Assembly: GCA_018333845.1 (NCBI GenBank)
Contig: JAGXSK010000050.1
Location: 1-8,761 of the forward strand
DNA from: Clostridia bacterium
GTDB taxonomy: Bacteria > Bacillota > DSM-16504 > Desulfitibacterales > Desulfitibacteraceae
DNA length: 8,761 bases
Reading direction: 5' to 3'
A program made the translations under genes and the position numbers. Under the pieces are notes generated by a model. It did no database searches. It was not told the origin of the DNA and worked only from the letters and a program-made list of their open reading frames with translations. Positions 1-6,455 of this stretch are shown here, piece after piece. Positions within the stretch are counted from its first letter, which is position 1. Each line of letters begins with the position of its first letter.

Positions 1-1935
1 GTTGAAAAGGCAAACTCTGGTCATCCAGGTCTTCCCCTGGGTCTGGCTCCAGCAGGGTATGTTTTATGGTCCCAGGTATTAAAGCACAGCCCCCATGATC
101 CCAAATGGCCTAACAGGGACAGGTTTATCCTCTCTGCCGGCCATGGCTCCATGCTCCTTTATTCCCTGCTGCATTTATTTGACTATGGCCTGACCATGGA
201 AGACATTAAAAATTTTCGTCAATTAGGGAGTAAAACCCCCGGACACCCTGAATACGGACATACAGTGGGAGTAGAAACTACAACAGGGCCCCTGGGTCAG
301 GGTTTTGCCAATGGAGTAGGTATGGCCATTGCAGAAAAAAGGCTGGCTGCACGGTTTAACCGTGATGGGTATGAAATTGCAGATCATTATACATACATCT
401 TTGCAAGTGATGGAGATCTGATGGAAGGTATCAGTTCAGAAGCGGCCTCCCTGGCAGGGCATTTAAGACTGGGCAAGCTCATATGTGTATATGATGACAA
501 CAGTATTACCATAGATGGCCGTACATCCCTGACCTTTACCGAGGATGTGGGCATGAGATTTAAGGCCTACGGCTGGCAGGTTATTAAGGTCCAGGATGGT
601 AATGATCCAGCAGCAATATCAGCAGCCTTGAAAGAAGCAAAAAAGGATACTGAAAGACCTGCTCTCATTATGCTAAAAACCATCATTGGCTATGGAAGCC
701 CCACCAAACAGGGCAAGGCTGATGTGCATGGTGCTCCCCTGGGCAGGGAGGAGCTGGCAGGCCTTAAAAAGAATCTAGGCTGGCATTACACCCAGGAATT
801 CCATGTGCCTGAAGAAGTTAGGCAGCACTTTTTTCAGCTGACAAATAAGCTTAATTCATATTCTCAGGAATGGAAGCAATTATTTTCCAACTACAAGCAG
901 GCATATCCCGGGTTAGCAAGGGAATGGGAGACCTGGCATTTAAATAAATTGCCTGACCAGCTGCTGGAGGATAGTGATCTCTGGAGGTTTGAAGACAAGC
1001 CCATTGCCACCCGTATTGCATCCGGTCAGGTCATGAATAAGCTTACCAGGTACCTGTCCAACCTTGTTGGAGGTTCAGCAGATCTTAATGCTTCCACAAA
1101 GACCTATCTAAAAAATATGGGTGACTTTCAGGCCCACACGCCTGAAGGCAGCAACCTGTTTTTTGGCATTAGAGAACATGCCATGGCAGGCATCCTAAAT
1201 GGCATGGCCCTTCATGGAGGCTTCAGGGTATTTGGTTCAACCTTCTTTGTATTTTTTGATTACATGAAGCCTTCTATAAGGCTTGCTGCCCTAATGGGTC
1301 TACCTGTGATTTATGTATTTACACATGATTCACTAGGAGTTGGAGAGGACGGTCCTACCCATCAGCCAATTGAGCACCTGATAGCCTTGAGGGCAATTCC
1401 CAATATGCAGGTACTCCGCCCCTGTGATGCAAAAGAGACTGCAGCGGCATGGTTGGCAGCCCTGGAAAGGCAGGATGGGCCAACAGCCATTATTCTAACC
1501 AGGCAAGACCTGCCTATCCAGAAAAATAGCTCAATGGAAGCACAAAAAGGCGGGTATATTATAGGGAGGGAAAGAGGTACAAGCCCGGACCTGATAATCC
1601 TGGCCACTGGTTCAGAAGTGGCCTTGGCCCTTGAGGCCCAAAAAGAGCTGTGGAACAAAAGCATTGATGCACGTGTTGTCAGTATGATGAGCTGGGAACT
1701 GTTCAAAGAGCAGCCGGTTAACTATATGGAAGGTATTATTCCAGCCTCAGTTTCAAGGAGAATATCTGTTGAAGCTGGCAGCACCCTGGGCTGGAGAGAC
1801 TTTATTGGTGATAATGGAATAATCATTGGCATAGATAGCTTTGGTGCATCTGCACCAGGCAGGGTTTTACTGGAGCATATGGGATTTTCCGTTAGCAATA
1901 TAGTGGAAAAGGCAGTTGGATTGTTTGCTAACTAA
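1..1935 (+). CDS. tkt: Transketolase, 5'-truncated by the window edge
   Basis: Thiamine-diphosphate enzyme that moves two-carbon ketol units between sugar phosphates in the non-oxidative pentose phosphate pathway (cytoplasm). The reading frame is open from base 1, so the ATG at 151 is internal: the upstream codons encode the conserved SGHPG motif (residues 6-10) and the GHGS motif (47-50). Compared from memory with E. coli TktA, only about 18 N-terminal residues are missing; 644 are present. Other landmarks are GPLGQG (96-101), the ThDP/Mg segment starting SDGDLMEG and ending YDDN, the catalytic Glu in IREHAMAG (Glu392), THDSLGVGEDGPTHQP with its active-site His (His454), and the phosphate-binding ILTRQ. 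The three domains run in order: PP (1 to about 310), Pyr (about 330-500) and C-terminal (about 510-644). The usual GDG of the ThDP motif reads SDG, which I believe is common in this family. All catalytic residues are present and a terminator follows at once. The promoter is outside the window. Confidence 0.97.
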   Translation, partial: VEKANSGHPGLPLGLAPAGYVLWSQVLKHSPHDPKWPNRDRFILSAGHGSMLLYSLLHLFDYGLTMEDIKNFRQLGSKTPGHPEYGHTVGVETTTGPLGQGFANGVGMAIAEKRLAARFNRDGYEIADHYTYIFASDGDLMEGISSEAASLAGHLRLGKLICVYDDNSITIDGRTSLTFTEDVGMRFKAYGWQVIKVQDGNDPAAISAALKEAKKDTERPALIMLKTIIGYGSPTKQGKADVHGAPLGREELAGLKKNLGWHYTQEFHVPEEVRQHFFQLTNKLNSYSQEWKQLFSNYKQAYPGLAREWETWHLNKLPDQLLEDSDLWRFEDKPIATRIASGQVMNKLTRYLSNLVGGSADLNASTKTYLKNMGDFQAHTPEGSNLFFGIREHAMAGILNGMALHGGFRVFGSTFFVFFDYMKPSIRLAALMGLPVIYVFTHDSLGVGEDGPTHQPIEHLIALRAIPNMQVLRPCDAKETAAAWLAALERQDGPTAIILTRQDLPIQKNSSMEAQKGGYIIGRERGTSPDLIILATGSEVALALEAQKELWNKSIDARVVSMMSWELFKEQPVNYMEGIIPASVSRRISVEAGSTLGWRDFIGDNGIIIGIDSFGASAPGRVLLEHMGFSVSNIVEKAVGLFAN

Positions 1936-1977
1936 AATAAGCATCTTCATAAAACCCGTTTACAATGCTAACATAGG

Positions 1978-2024
1978 GGCCGGTCCATGGGATAATTATC
2001 TCAATTACCCTGGCCGGCCTTTTT
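1978..2024 (+). terminator. Rho-independent terminator of the transketolase gene
   Basis: Begins 42 bp after the tkt stop. The arm GGCCGG (1978-1983) pairs with CCGGCC (2014-2019), continued inward by a G-U pair, a C-G pair, and then a GGG/CCC block (1989-1991 with 2008-2010) after a small bulge. The tract TTTTT (2020-2024) follows. On the minus strand there is no T-run after the hairpin, so it is probably only a weak terminator for the convergent gene that ends at 2056. Confidence 0.85.
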
Positions 2025-2055
2025 CTAACTGTCAGAGCAAAAATATACTGCATAT

Positions 2056-2967
2056 TTATTTCCTTGAGTAAAAAAATGCAAACCAGGGAGCAGTTTTTTG
2101 ATAGGACATAAAATTATAGCCTATAAGGTCTTTTGTCCCCCATTTTTCCTTGAACTTTTTAATGCCCTTATTAATTCCCAGGCCCATGTTAATGTACTTC
2201 TTGCCTTTTTTTCCAGCTAATTGCACCATTTCATATAGAAGGAGGTCAGAGGTTCCAGGCACATGGTCCTCCTCATTTCCAGTAATGTTGAAAAGATAGA
2301 AACAAAAGTCACCATGACTGAAATCCACTATGTTGTACCCCAAAAGCTCATCCATTGTTCTTCGTCCCGACCTGTATGCGTTAATGACCACAGCACTCTC
2401 AGAATGGATAATATAATCAGGAATATGGTGGAAAAAGCTCCTTGCTGTATCAGAAAGCCTCTTTTGCTTTAAAAACTCCAAAAGCAGCTTGTGGTTTAGT
2501 ATGGAAAAATCCCTGCTGAAGGCAATCTCCAGCTCTCTGCCAGCCCTGTTAACCATATTTTTGACTTTTGATGGTATTCTTAGGTTTTGTACATCTAAAA
2601 CAGAGTAGCTGTCCCTTTCAACAGTGGTATTTTCTAGCTTGTAGCCTTTTAAAGGAAGTTCTATTGGTGCAATAATTTTTACCTCTTCAGGCTTGTATTT
2701 CTCCACTACCTTCTCCAGCACAGCAGGCATTTCTTTATATACTCTGTCCCTATCCTGATATACTTTTTCCTTATCCTGGCCCTCTAAATAAAGCTCGCCT
2801 GCTCCTAAGGGATATCCAATGAAGCTTATCAGATCACCAAGCTTGTAGTATAGAAACTTATCTTCAATAAAAGGTTCCATTTTGGAAAAGGTTTGAAAGT
2901 AACCTGGCAAATGCTCGGGTATATATGCCTTTTCTAAAATATAAGCCAGTTCATCTTGAGAAAGCAT
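2056..2967 (-). CDS. Uncharacterised FemAB/GNAT-like protein (acyltransferase fold suspected)
   Basis: A 303-residue soluble protein of unknown function, with no signal peptide or membrane helix visible. The start ATG is preceded by AAAGGTGA with 7 nt spacing, so the start is well supported. The C-terminal part, roughly residues 215-280, has the sequence feel of the GNAT-like domain of FemAB, DUF2156 and lipid-linked aminoacyl-transferase proteins: a strand-rich stretch (FCFYLFNITGN), then PGTSDLLLYEMVQLAGKKG, then INMGLGINKGIKKFKEKWG, which matches the family pattern of Gly-rich loop plus FKE(K)xxG. The middle (about residues 130-210) is basic and helical. Donor and acceptor substrates cannot be told from the sequence. 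It lies 93 bp downstream of the FmdE-family gene on the same strand with no obvious terminator between, so the two may be co-transcribed. The family assignment is inference from pattern, not from a search. Confidence 0.55.
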   Translation of the reverse strand: MLSQDELAYILEKAYIPEHLPGYFQTFSKMEPFIEDKFLYYKLGDLISFIGYPLGAGELYLEGQDKEKVYQDRDRVYKEMPAVLEKVVEKYKPEEVKIIAPIELPLKGYKLENTTVERDSYSVLDVQNLRIPSKVKNMVNRAGRELEIAFSRDFSILNHKLLLEFLKQKRLSDTARSFFHHIPDYIIHSESAVVINAYRSGRRTMDELLGYNIVDFSHGDFCFYLFNITGNEEDHVPGTSDLLLYEMVQLAGKKGKKYINMGLGINKGIKKFKEKWGTKDLIGYNFMSYQKTAPWFAFFYSRK

Positions 2968-2974
2968 TAGTATA

Positions 2975-2983
2975 TCACCTTTT
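2975..2983 (-). promoter_or_regulatory. Ribosome binding site of the FemAB/GNAT-like gene
   Basis: On the minus strand AAAGGTGA stands 7 nt before the ATG at 2967. It supports this start over any downstream Met. Confidence 0.7.
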
Positions 2984-3060
2984 CTGCTTTTTTCTTAGTT
3001 TAATATTTCTGCACAGAACACTTCCTTCCTTCCAAGAAAATGCAATTTTAATTTATATAA

Positions 3061-3672
3061 CTACCAACCCCTGGTATATTCACGAAAACAGCTTAAACAA
3101 ACAATCTTGCCATCCTTGATTCTTCCCCTTGGTTCCATGAAAAACTCTCCACATAGTTCACAGGGAATTGACTTGAATATTTGGGCCTTTTCAGGGAGTT
3201 TAACATCTACCCATTGGACGGTGCACACTTCATCTTCTGGTGCCTCCAGGATATGCCTGATTCTTTTTTCCTTCATCTCTTGAAAAAGCTGCTTCTCCTC
3301 TGGAGAGGCCCTGCCTGTCATAACCTTTTCTCGTAAATAATCATCTGGTCTACAGGCGTTCCCAGCATCCATAACAATCCTAACAGCCTTCCCATTATTA
3401 CGCAGGGCAAAGGTAAAGGCTGATTTTCCATGATCCTTAAAAATTAAATTGCCCTTTCCCAGGGTACACCCTGTTACCACTTGTATCCCATCTATACTGC
3501 AGGAATCAGTCTCAACTATGGCAATTAATTCCTCATCTGCTGCACGTCCGTATGCTAGTTTTTCCAGTGCAAGGGCACCTGCCCTTACTCCATAGGCAAG
3601 GCCGGGACAAGCATGGCCATGAAACTCTACTGCTTTTTGCCAGAGTTCATTAATACTCTCTACATTTTTCAT
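3061..3672 (-). CDS. FmdE-family protein with C-terminal zinc ribbon
   Basis: A 203-residue protein of the FmdE family (Pfam PF02663), named after subunit E of molybdenum formylmethanofuran dehydrogenase. Stand-alone bacterial members have no settled function and are thought to bind metal. The N-terminal signature FHGHACPG (residues 17-24) holds His18, His20 and Cys22, followed by ETDSCSIDG (54-62, Cys58), TGCTLGKGN (67-75, Cys69) and KDHGK (79-83). The C-terminus adds a four-Cys zinc ribbon, CELC (171-174) and CLSC (192-195). The frame is open upstream to an ATG at 3762, but I start at 3672: GAGGTGG stands 5 nt before it, family members begin close to the HGHxCPG motif, and a good promoter (-35 at 3757-3762, -10 at 3734-3739) lies within the longer version. 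No other formylmethanofuran dehydrogenase subunit is in the window, so a role in that complex is not supported. Confidence 0.88.
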   Translation of the reverse strand: MKNVESINELWQKAVEFHGHACPGLAYGVRAGALALEKLAYGRAADEELIAIVETDSCSIDGIQVVTGCTLGKGNLIFKDHGKSAFTFALRNNGKAVRIVMDAGNACRPDDYLREKVMTGRASPEEKQLFQEMKEKRIRHILEAPEDEVCTVQWVDVKLPEKAQIFKSIPCELCGEFFMEPRGRIKDGKIVCLSCFREYTRGW

Positions 3673-3677
3673 ATCTG

Positions 3678-3684
3678 CCACCTC
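3678..3684 (-). promoter_or_regulatory. Ribosome binding site deciding the FmdE-family start
   Basis: GAGGTGG on the minus strand, 5 nt before the ATG at 3672. No comparable site precedes the farther in-frame ATG at 3762. Confidence 0.75.
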
Positions 3685-3733
3685 GCTATTTTTTATTAAA
3701 CATTTAAACATATTGATAGATTTTCTTGCTCGT

Positions 3734-3762
3734 ATAATACAATATCTTTTGATTTTAACCAA
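3734..3762 (-). promoter_or_regulatory. Sigma-A-type promoter for the FmdE-family gene
   Basis: On the minus strand TTGGTT (3757-3762) is followed by exactly 17 nt and then TATTAT (3734-3739). Transcription would start near 3727 and give a leader of about 55 nt before the ATG at 3672. This is the best promoter match I found in the window. It also argues against translation from 3762. Confidence 0.6.
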
Positions 3763-3842
3763 AGGCAGTTATCCTTAATAAATTTTATCATACTTATCAA
3801 ATTAAAAAAACTTTGTTCAATATTGAAGATTTAGTGAAGTTC

Positions 3843-3871
3843 TTGGTTTAAAAAAGGATTATTTAGATAAA
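3843..3871 (+). promoter_or_regulatory. Possible promoter for sod, upstream of the palindromic element
   Basis: TTGGTT (3843-3848), 17 nt, then GATAAA (3866-3871), in very AT-rich DNA where chance matches are frequent. If used, the sod mRNA would carry a leader of about 220 nt that contains the whole MITE-like hairpin. No better candidate is visible between the element and the sod ribosome binding site. Confidence 0.25.
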
Positions 3872-3895
3872 TATAAAACTATTGTTAATATATAG

Positions 3896-4053
3896 TACTA
3901 CAGCGAAATTTAGCAATTTAACGGAGCCATGGGGACGGTTCGAGGGTCACCGTAGTGCAACGAAGGTCCCAAGGGAAGACGATGGAACCGTCCCCATGGC
4001 ATCGTCCCAATGGCGCAGGAATGTAACGGAACGAGTAACCTTTCGCTGTAGTA
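3896..4053. mobile_element. MITE-like element, 154 bp plus TA flanks
   Basis: Perfect 13-bp inverted repeats bound the element: TACTACAGCGAAA (3896-3908) and TTTCGCTGTAGTA (4041-4053). Read as an insertion, the element is CTACAGCGAAA...TTTCGCTGTAG (3898-4051) flanked by TA on both sides, which is the target-site signature of IS630/Tc1-mariner-type transposition. It is far more GC-rich than the surrounding AT-rich intergenic DNA, has no room for a transposase, and contains a second, internal palindrome (3926-4000). A 66-codon open frame across it has no ribosome binding site and is not a gene. Non-autonomous MITE is the best reading. A REP-type chromosomal palindrome is the alternative, because the GGGGACGGTTC motif inside is, to my memory, repeated in many clostridial genomes. 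Confidence 0.7.
3926..4000. repeat. Perfect 16-bp internal inverted repeat
   Basis: GCCATGGGGACGGTTC (3926-3941) is exactly inverted at 3985-4000, leaving a 43-bp loop. A degraded third copy of the right arm, TCGTCCCAATGGC, follows at 4002-4014. As RNA or extruded DNA this would be a very stable stem at the heart of the MITE-like element. Confidence 0.9.
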
Positions 4054-4068
4054 ATGTAGTAATAGTAA
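4047..4068 (+). repeat. Short tandem repeat at the right end of the MITE-like element
   Basis: TGTAGTAA occurs twice in tandem (4047-4054, 4055-4062) and is followed by a partial TAGTAA (4063-4068). The first copy overlaps the right terminal inverted repeat. It may be replication slippage or a transposition footprint. Confidence 0.6.
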
Positions 4069-4080
4069 AAAATATTATTT

Positions 4081-4086
4081 AAGGAG
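4081..4086 (+). promoter_or_regulatory. Ribosome binding site of sod
   Basis: AAGGAG lies 10 nt before the ATG at 4097. The intervening ATG at 4089 opens a two-codon frame that stops at TGA overlapping the sod start, so 4097 is the start. Confidence 0.8.
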
Positions 4087-4096
4087 CGATGTTTTT

Positions 4097-4693
4097 ATGA
4101 AATATGAACTGCCCCAATTGCCATATGCAGATAACGCCCTTGAGCCCCATTATGATGAGCAAACAGTAAAGCTCCACCATGGTGCACACCACAAGGCTTA
4201 TGTTGATGGGCTTAACAATGCAGTCTCAAAGCTTGCCGAGGCAAGGGAAGCTGGGGATTTCAGCTTGGTCAAGCACTGGGAAAGGGAGTTGGCCTTTCAT
4301 GGATCAGGCCATATACTCCATACCCTTTTCTGGAACAACATGTCGCCCAATGGAGGAGGCTCCCCTACTGGACAAGTTGCTGAACAAATAGAAAAGGACT
4401 TTGGGAGCTTTGAAGCTTTTAAAAAGCAGTTTTCCGCAGCAACAGCTGCCGTTGAAGGCTCTGGATGGGGAATTCTAGCATGGAATCCCCATGGAAACAG
4501 ATTGGAAATTATGCAGGCTGAAAAGCATCAGGATTTAACCATCTGGGGAGCAATTCCACTTCTTGTCTGTGATGTGTGGGAGCATGCCTACTATCTTAAG
4601 TATCAAAACAAAAGACCTGCCTGGATAGAAGCCTGGTGGAACCTGGTAAACTGGCAGGATGTTGACGCTAGATTGGCAAAGGCAAAGAGCTGA
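4097..4693 (+). CDS. sodA: Superoxide dismutase, Fe/Mn family
   Basis: Cytoplasmic enzyme that converts superoxide to oxygen and hydrogen peroxide; in an anaerobe it would serve in oxygen-exposure defence. At 198 residues it is full length, with no signal peptide. The metal ligands are all present: His27 (in LHHGAHH), His75 (in LHTLFW), and Asp159 with His163 (DVWEHAYY). The gateway Tyr35, the C-terminal YQNKRP and the AWWNLVNW block are typical. Second-sphere positions: Gly71, as in Mn enzymes, and by ungapped alignment to the B. subtilis enzyme back from DVWEHAYY, His144 where typical Mn enzymes have Gln. That Gly/His pair is known from archaeal-type SODs, so iron, manganese or cambialistic use cannot be decided here. 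The gene is divergent from the FmdE-family gene and monocistronic, with its own terminator. Its start lies 43 bp beyond the MITE-like element, which may affect expression. Confidence 0.96.
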   Translation: MKYELPQLPYADNALEPHYDEQTVKLHHGAHHKAYVDGLNNAVSKLAEAREAGDFSLVKHWERELAFHGSGHILHTLFWNNMSPNGGGSPTGQVAEQIEKDFGSFEAFKKQFSAATAAVEGSGWGILAWNPHGNRLEIMQAEKHQDLTIWGAIPLLVCDVWEHAYYLKYQNKRPAWIEAWWNLVNWQDVDARLAKAKS

Positions 4694-4714
4694 GCTAGCT
4701 TCACAAGTATTACA

Positions 4715-4771
4715 AAAGGGAGTATGGCAAAACTGCTTTTTAAGCAGCTGGCCATGCTCCCTTTATTTTAT
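4715..4771 (+). terminator. Strong terminator of sod, possibly bidirectional
   Basis: AAAGGGAGTATGGC (4715-4728) pairs with GCCATGCTCCCTTT (4751-4764) with a single G-U pair. Inside it CTGCTT (4733-4738) pairs with AAGCAG (4742-4747) around a TTT loop, giving a long two-part stem. The tract TTTATTTTAT follows. On the minus strand TTTTGT follows the same stem, so it could also end the DUF418 gene transcript arriving from the right. Confidence 0.88.
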
Positions 4772-4830
4772 ATCCCAGACCTAAGAGGGCGGGGGTCTTA
4801 CAGGCTATGCGAGGATAAAATACTTGGCCT

Positions 4831-6099
4831 TTACCTGCTCCTTAGCTTCATTCCAGAAAGCTTGCCATAGGTTAGGGTTCTCCAAACCCACTCCATGGGG
4901 CCAAAGCGATAGCGTTCTAACCAGTATCTGCTGATAAAGATTTGAGCAGTAAAAATAATAATTGTCAAAACCATTCCTGCAGCATGCCCAACCTGGCCAT
5001 AAAGTCCCAACCCATAACTGTAAAAAATAGTTGTGCAAACCAGGGATTGGAACAGATAATTGCTTAAGGCCATTCTACCCACATATGCCAGGGGCTTTAA
5101 TCTCTCCATCCATTGTCTATTTTGGTACAATAACACAATTGATGTCATGTAGAAAATACTTAGACCAGGATCTGCAAAAACCCTGGCACCCATGTTAATC
5201 AAATCATAGAGAGAGGCAGCAGCCGGGTCTATCTGAAGTTTGCTTGTATATTTTACAATGCTCATGGTAAAACCAATAATAAAACTCCACTTCCAAATTC
5301 TTTTTATAGAGGGGAGATTGGCCTCAATGTTCTGGAAAACACCCCTTTTGCCGACATAAAGACCTAATAAAAACATGGGAAAAATTAAAGGTGCGACAAA
5401 AAAGAAATAATTATACGTAAAGAGGGTGTCCTCCACACGCTGGGCCATTAGCTCAGCAAAGGTACCCTGACTATAGGCATAAAGAGAATTGTCTACCTTA
5501 CTTTCCATAACGGCAAAGAATTCCTGCATATAAGCAGCATAGCCTGCTTCATCTAATAGCCCTGTGGATAAAACCATCAAAACCACAGGTAGTACTGCTA
5601 TAAAGAAAAATACTGCAATCCATATAAGAATGGTTTTAGGTTTGCGGTTAAAGAATAAGGGCAATAATAAACCAAGTAGTGCGTAAGAAACGAGAATATC
5701 TCCAAACCAGATGAAAAAAGCATGAACTAAACCTATAAGTAGTAATATGAAAAGCCTTCTATAAAAAAGAAGTGTCGGCCTGCTGCTTCTTGCCCTGGCC
5801 CTCTCAATAAATATTACAAAACCAAGGCCAAAAAGAAAGGAAAACATGGAATAGAATTTCCCCTCAACAAAAAGGTTGATAACTGCAAAAACTGCTTTAT
5901 CCCAGGCAGCTGTCCACATTTCCCTGCCTAGTATTTCCAGGTACATAAGGGGGTAACTGAAATATGCCATATTTACAATTAATATTCCCAGCAGGGCAAA
6001 GCCTCGTATAACATCAAGGACTTCAATTCTTTCCTGGGGCTGCACAGGCCCATCTATTAGTGTGTTATTTAAATCCACACCCTGGGGTTGGTCGTTCAT
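4831..6099 (-). CDS. DUF418/YeiB-type polytopic membrane protein
   Basis: A 422-residue integral membrane protein of the YeiB/DUF418 family. Members are widespread in Bacillota and enterobacteria, and their role is not firmly known (transport has been suggested). The N-terminal family signature reads RIEVLDVIRGFALLGILIVN (24-43), with the first helix at about 30-50. Further hydrophobic segments lie near 80-100, 112-132, 133-150, 155-180, 228-250, 268-285, 310-330, 345-368 and 374-396. The C-terminal DUF418 block includes GRMALSNYLFQS and ends with the characteristic RFGPMEWVWRTLTYG. The frame is open to an ATG at 6159, but AAAGGAAGG stands 9 nt before the ATG at 6099 and the extra 20 residues are basic and unlike the family, so I start at 6099. 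It appears monocistronic, and it converges on sod with a shared hairpin terminator between them. Confidence 0.9.
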   Translation of the reverse strand: MNDQPQGVDLNNTLIDGPVQPQERIEVLDVIRGFALLGILIVNMAYFSYPLMYLEILGREMWTAAWDKAVFAVINLFVEGKFYSMFSFLFGLGFVIFIERARARSSRPTLLFYRRLFILLLIGLVHAFFIWFGDILVSYALLGLLLPLFFNRKPKTILIWIAVFFFIAVLPVVLMVLSTGLLDEAGYAAYMQEFFAVMESKVDNSLYAYSQGTFAELMAQRVEDTLFTYNYFFFVAPLIFPMFLLGLYVGKRGVFQNIEANLPSIKRIWKWSFIIGFTMSIVKYTSKLQIDPAAASLYDLINMGARVFADPGLSIFYMTSIVLLYQNRQWMERLKPLAYVGRMALSNYLFQSLVCTTIFYSYGLGLYGQVGHAAGMVLTIIIFTAQIFISRYWLERYRFGPMEWVWRTLTYGKLSGMKLRSR

Positions 6100-6108
6100 G
6101 TCATCAAT

Positions 6109-6117
6109 CCTTCCTTT
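6109..6117 (-). promoter_or_regulatory. Ribosome binding site deciding the DUF418 start
   Basis: AAAGGAAGG on the minus strand, 9 nt before the ATG at 6099. An overlapping ATG closer to the site runs into a stop after two codons, so 6099 is the only sensible start here. Confidence 0.65.
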
Positions 6118-6180
6118 GCATATTTTGCTTGTTTTTATTCTTTTTTCATATTTTATCAAAGCATATATATTTTACCATAT

Positions 6181-6205
6181 ATACAAAACCCCAAAAGAGC
6201 TGGGG
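6181..6205 (-). terminator. Weak terminator-like hairpin, leftward
   Basis: Read on the minus strand, CCCCA pairs with TGGGG around a 7-nt loop (6189-6205) and is followed by TTTTGTAT. The stem is only 5 bp. It could end a short leftward transcript from the 6254-6442 region, or it may simply lie in the DUF418 leader. Confidence 0.3.
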
Positions 6206-6455
6206 ATTAACAAATTAAGAGAAACTTGTTCTATTATATATAATATATAGCCATTATATAGCCCCACAGGTGTTTCCGCAACATATACAAGTGACAGTAT
6301 GCAGGTAACAGCTAAAATGGTCCAAGCCTTTGTGCTGCATCTTCTGTATGATATCAAAAAAATCTTTCCATATAACTTCACAATATAGTAAAATTGGAGT
6401 CAGAAATATTTTTTTGAAAAAGTTTTTTATTTTATTTTGCATTGAACTATGAAAC

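Noticed and set aside
151..540. SDG instead of GDG at the thiamine-diphosphate motif as a sign of inactivity
   Set aside because: SDGDLMEG-type motifs are, to my knowledge, normal in many bacterial transketolases, and the Asp and downstream Asn are kept.
151..1935. Transketolase starting at the ATG at 151
   Set aside because: The frame is open back to base 1 and codons before 151 encode the conserved SGHPG and GHGS motifs, so the gene continues beyond the left edge and this Met is internal.
2968..3060. TTCTG-TG-CAGAA dyad between the two minus-strand genes as an operator or terminator
   Set aside because: Five-base arms with no U-tract and no resemblance to a known operator; too short to support a call.
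3673..3762. N-terminal extension of the FmdE-family protein from the ATG at 3762
   Set aside because: The extension has no ribosome binding site, overlaps a good promoter, and is Lys/Arg-rich and unlike family N-termini. The ATG at 3672 has GAGGTGG at the right distance.
3896..4053. CRISPR or riboswitch interpretation of the palindromic region
   Set aside because: There is no repeat-spacer periodicity, and the perfect ends with TA flanks fit a mobile palindrome better than any riboswitch I recognise.
3882..4082. 66-codon plus-strand ORF across the MITE-like element
   Set aside because: It is a translation of inverted repeats, with no ribosome binding site and no protein-like composition. 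Such frames in palindromic repeats are often misannotated as hypothetical proteins.
4772..4830. AGACC/GGTCT hairpin between sod and the DUF418 gene as a second terminator
   Set aside because: Only a 5-bp stem with a large loop and no T-run in either direction. The neighbouring long hairpin already serves the region.
6100..6159. Twenty-residue N-terminal extension of the DUF418 protein
   Set aside because: No ribosome binding site near 6159; a strong one directs initiation at 6099, and the extension is basic and unlike family starts.
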